Assembly: GCF_005405125.1 (NCBI RefSeq)
Contig: NZ_BJDL01000026.1
Span: 1 to 61,229 of the forward strand
Direction: 5' to 3'
DNA: 61,229 nt
Origin: Lactiplantibacillus songbeiensis
GTDB lineage: Bacteria > Bacillota > Bacilli > Lactobacillales > Lactobacillaceae
Under the pieces are notes generated by a model. That model was not told the origin of the DNA. It ran no database searches and saw only the letters and a list, made by a program, of their open reading frames with translations. Positions 61,126 through 61,229 of this stretch are shown here, piece after piece. Made by a program: the position numbers and the translations under genes. Within the stretch, counting starts at the first letter, position 1. Each line of letters opens with the position of its first letter.

Positions 61126-61229
61126 GTTGCGTTGAGGAAATCAACGAACGAATTAGATCTTTGAAAACTGAACAAAGTTTCGACGAATCAAATGTGTAGG
61201 GTCTATCAATTCTTGAATTGGTAGCAAAC
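61126..61229 (+). other. rRNA operon leader (16S gene beyond the window)
   Basis: AGATCTTTGAAAACTGAACAAAG and CGACGAATCAAATGTGTAGGG, quoted in parts, are the antitermination-type leader words commonly found just before 16S rRNA genes in lactobacilli. The end (TCAATTCTTGAATTGGTAGC) should be part of the 16S processing stem. Confidence 0.8.

Overview
The window reads as a chromosomal segment of a Lactobacillaceae bacterium of moderate GC. Most genes have AGGAGG-like ribosome sites, with some TTG/GTG starts. The clearest taxonomic clue is the 454-residue exported protein at 25917-27281, whose N-terminal half resembles the SlpA-type S-layer proteins of Levilactobacillus brevis and Lentilactobacillus. 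Genus-level placement is inference. I found no tRNA gene, CRISPR array, transposase or prophage. The right edge carries three promoters and the leader of an rRNA operon whose 16S gene starts beyond the window.

Layout. 1-1.9 kb: operon of small unknown membrane/cytosolic genes plus a GNAT acetyltransferase. 2.3-9.1 kb: signal peptidase I, a hexapeptide O-acetyltransferase, an ABC/FtsX-type exporter, an M20 peptidase and a GtrA protein. 9.7-14 kb: a MerR-controlled cupin/CMD-like/SDR operon, then a TetR-controlled DHA2 efflux pump. 14.2-17.6 kb: NatAB-like ABC exporter and a divergent Ogt/AdaA alkylation-repair pair. 17.7-19.5 kb: an AT-richer accessory patch with a HEPN-motif protein and a frameshifted partner. 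19.5-27.3 kb: cell-surface region (LysM/Apf-like protein, tandem TagE/GtfA-GtfB-like glycosyltransferases, LysR/YeiH pair, S-layer gene). 27.6-34.4 kb: DHA2 pump with DUF4811 partner, HAD hydrolase, orphan AbrB/MazE protein, AEC carrier, YczE-like membrane protein, CPA2 antiporter with a leader terminator. 34.5-40.3 kb: RibD-like reductase, P2-type ATPase, and a preQ1-I-riboswitch operon (nucleoside hydrolase plus ECF S component) that looks like queuosine/queuine salvage. 40.4-51.9 kb: two MerR regulators, HrtBA-like exporter, dicarboxylate symporter, DUF554, YueI, an orphan GHKL kinase, a C39-like peptidase and two small HTH proteins. 53-55.5 kb: GH25 muramidase with two exported proteins. 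55.8-60.8 kb: PhzF, MarR/DHA2 pair, T-box-controlled tyrS and an ECF S component.

The most unusual content lies between genes. At least a dozen intergenic copies or fragments belong to one repeat family that can fold as a closing stem plus two hairpins. Copies differ in arm sequence but keep pairing, so the changes are compensatory, and one stem keeps the same T-T mismatch. Three full composites (32565-32969, 47259-47649, 52310-52625) have terminal inverted repeats and 8-10 bp flanking near-direct repeats, as expected of non-autonomous mobile elements. A second, unrelated structured repeat stands in tandem at 52045-52286.

Recurrent themes are drug/ion export under local repressors, cell-envelope modification and exported wall proteins, and RNA-level control (T-box, preQ1-I, leader terminator). 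Protein functions are inferred from remembered family motifs; no database search was run.
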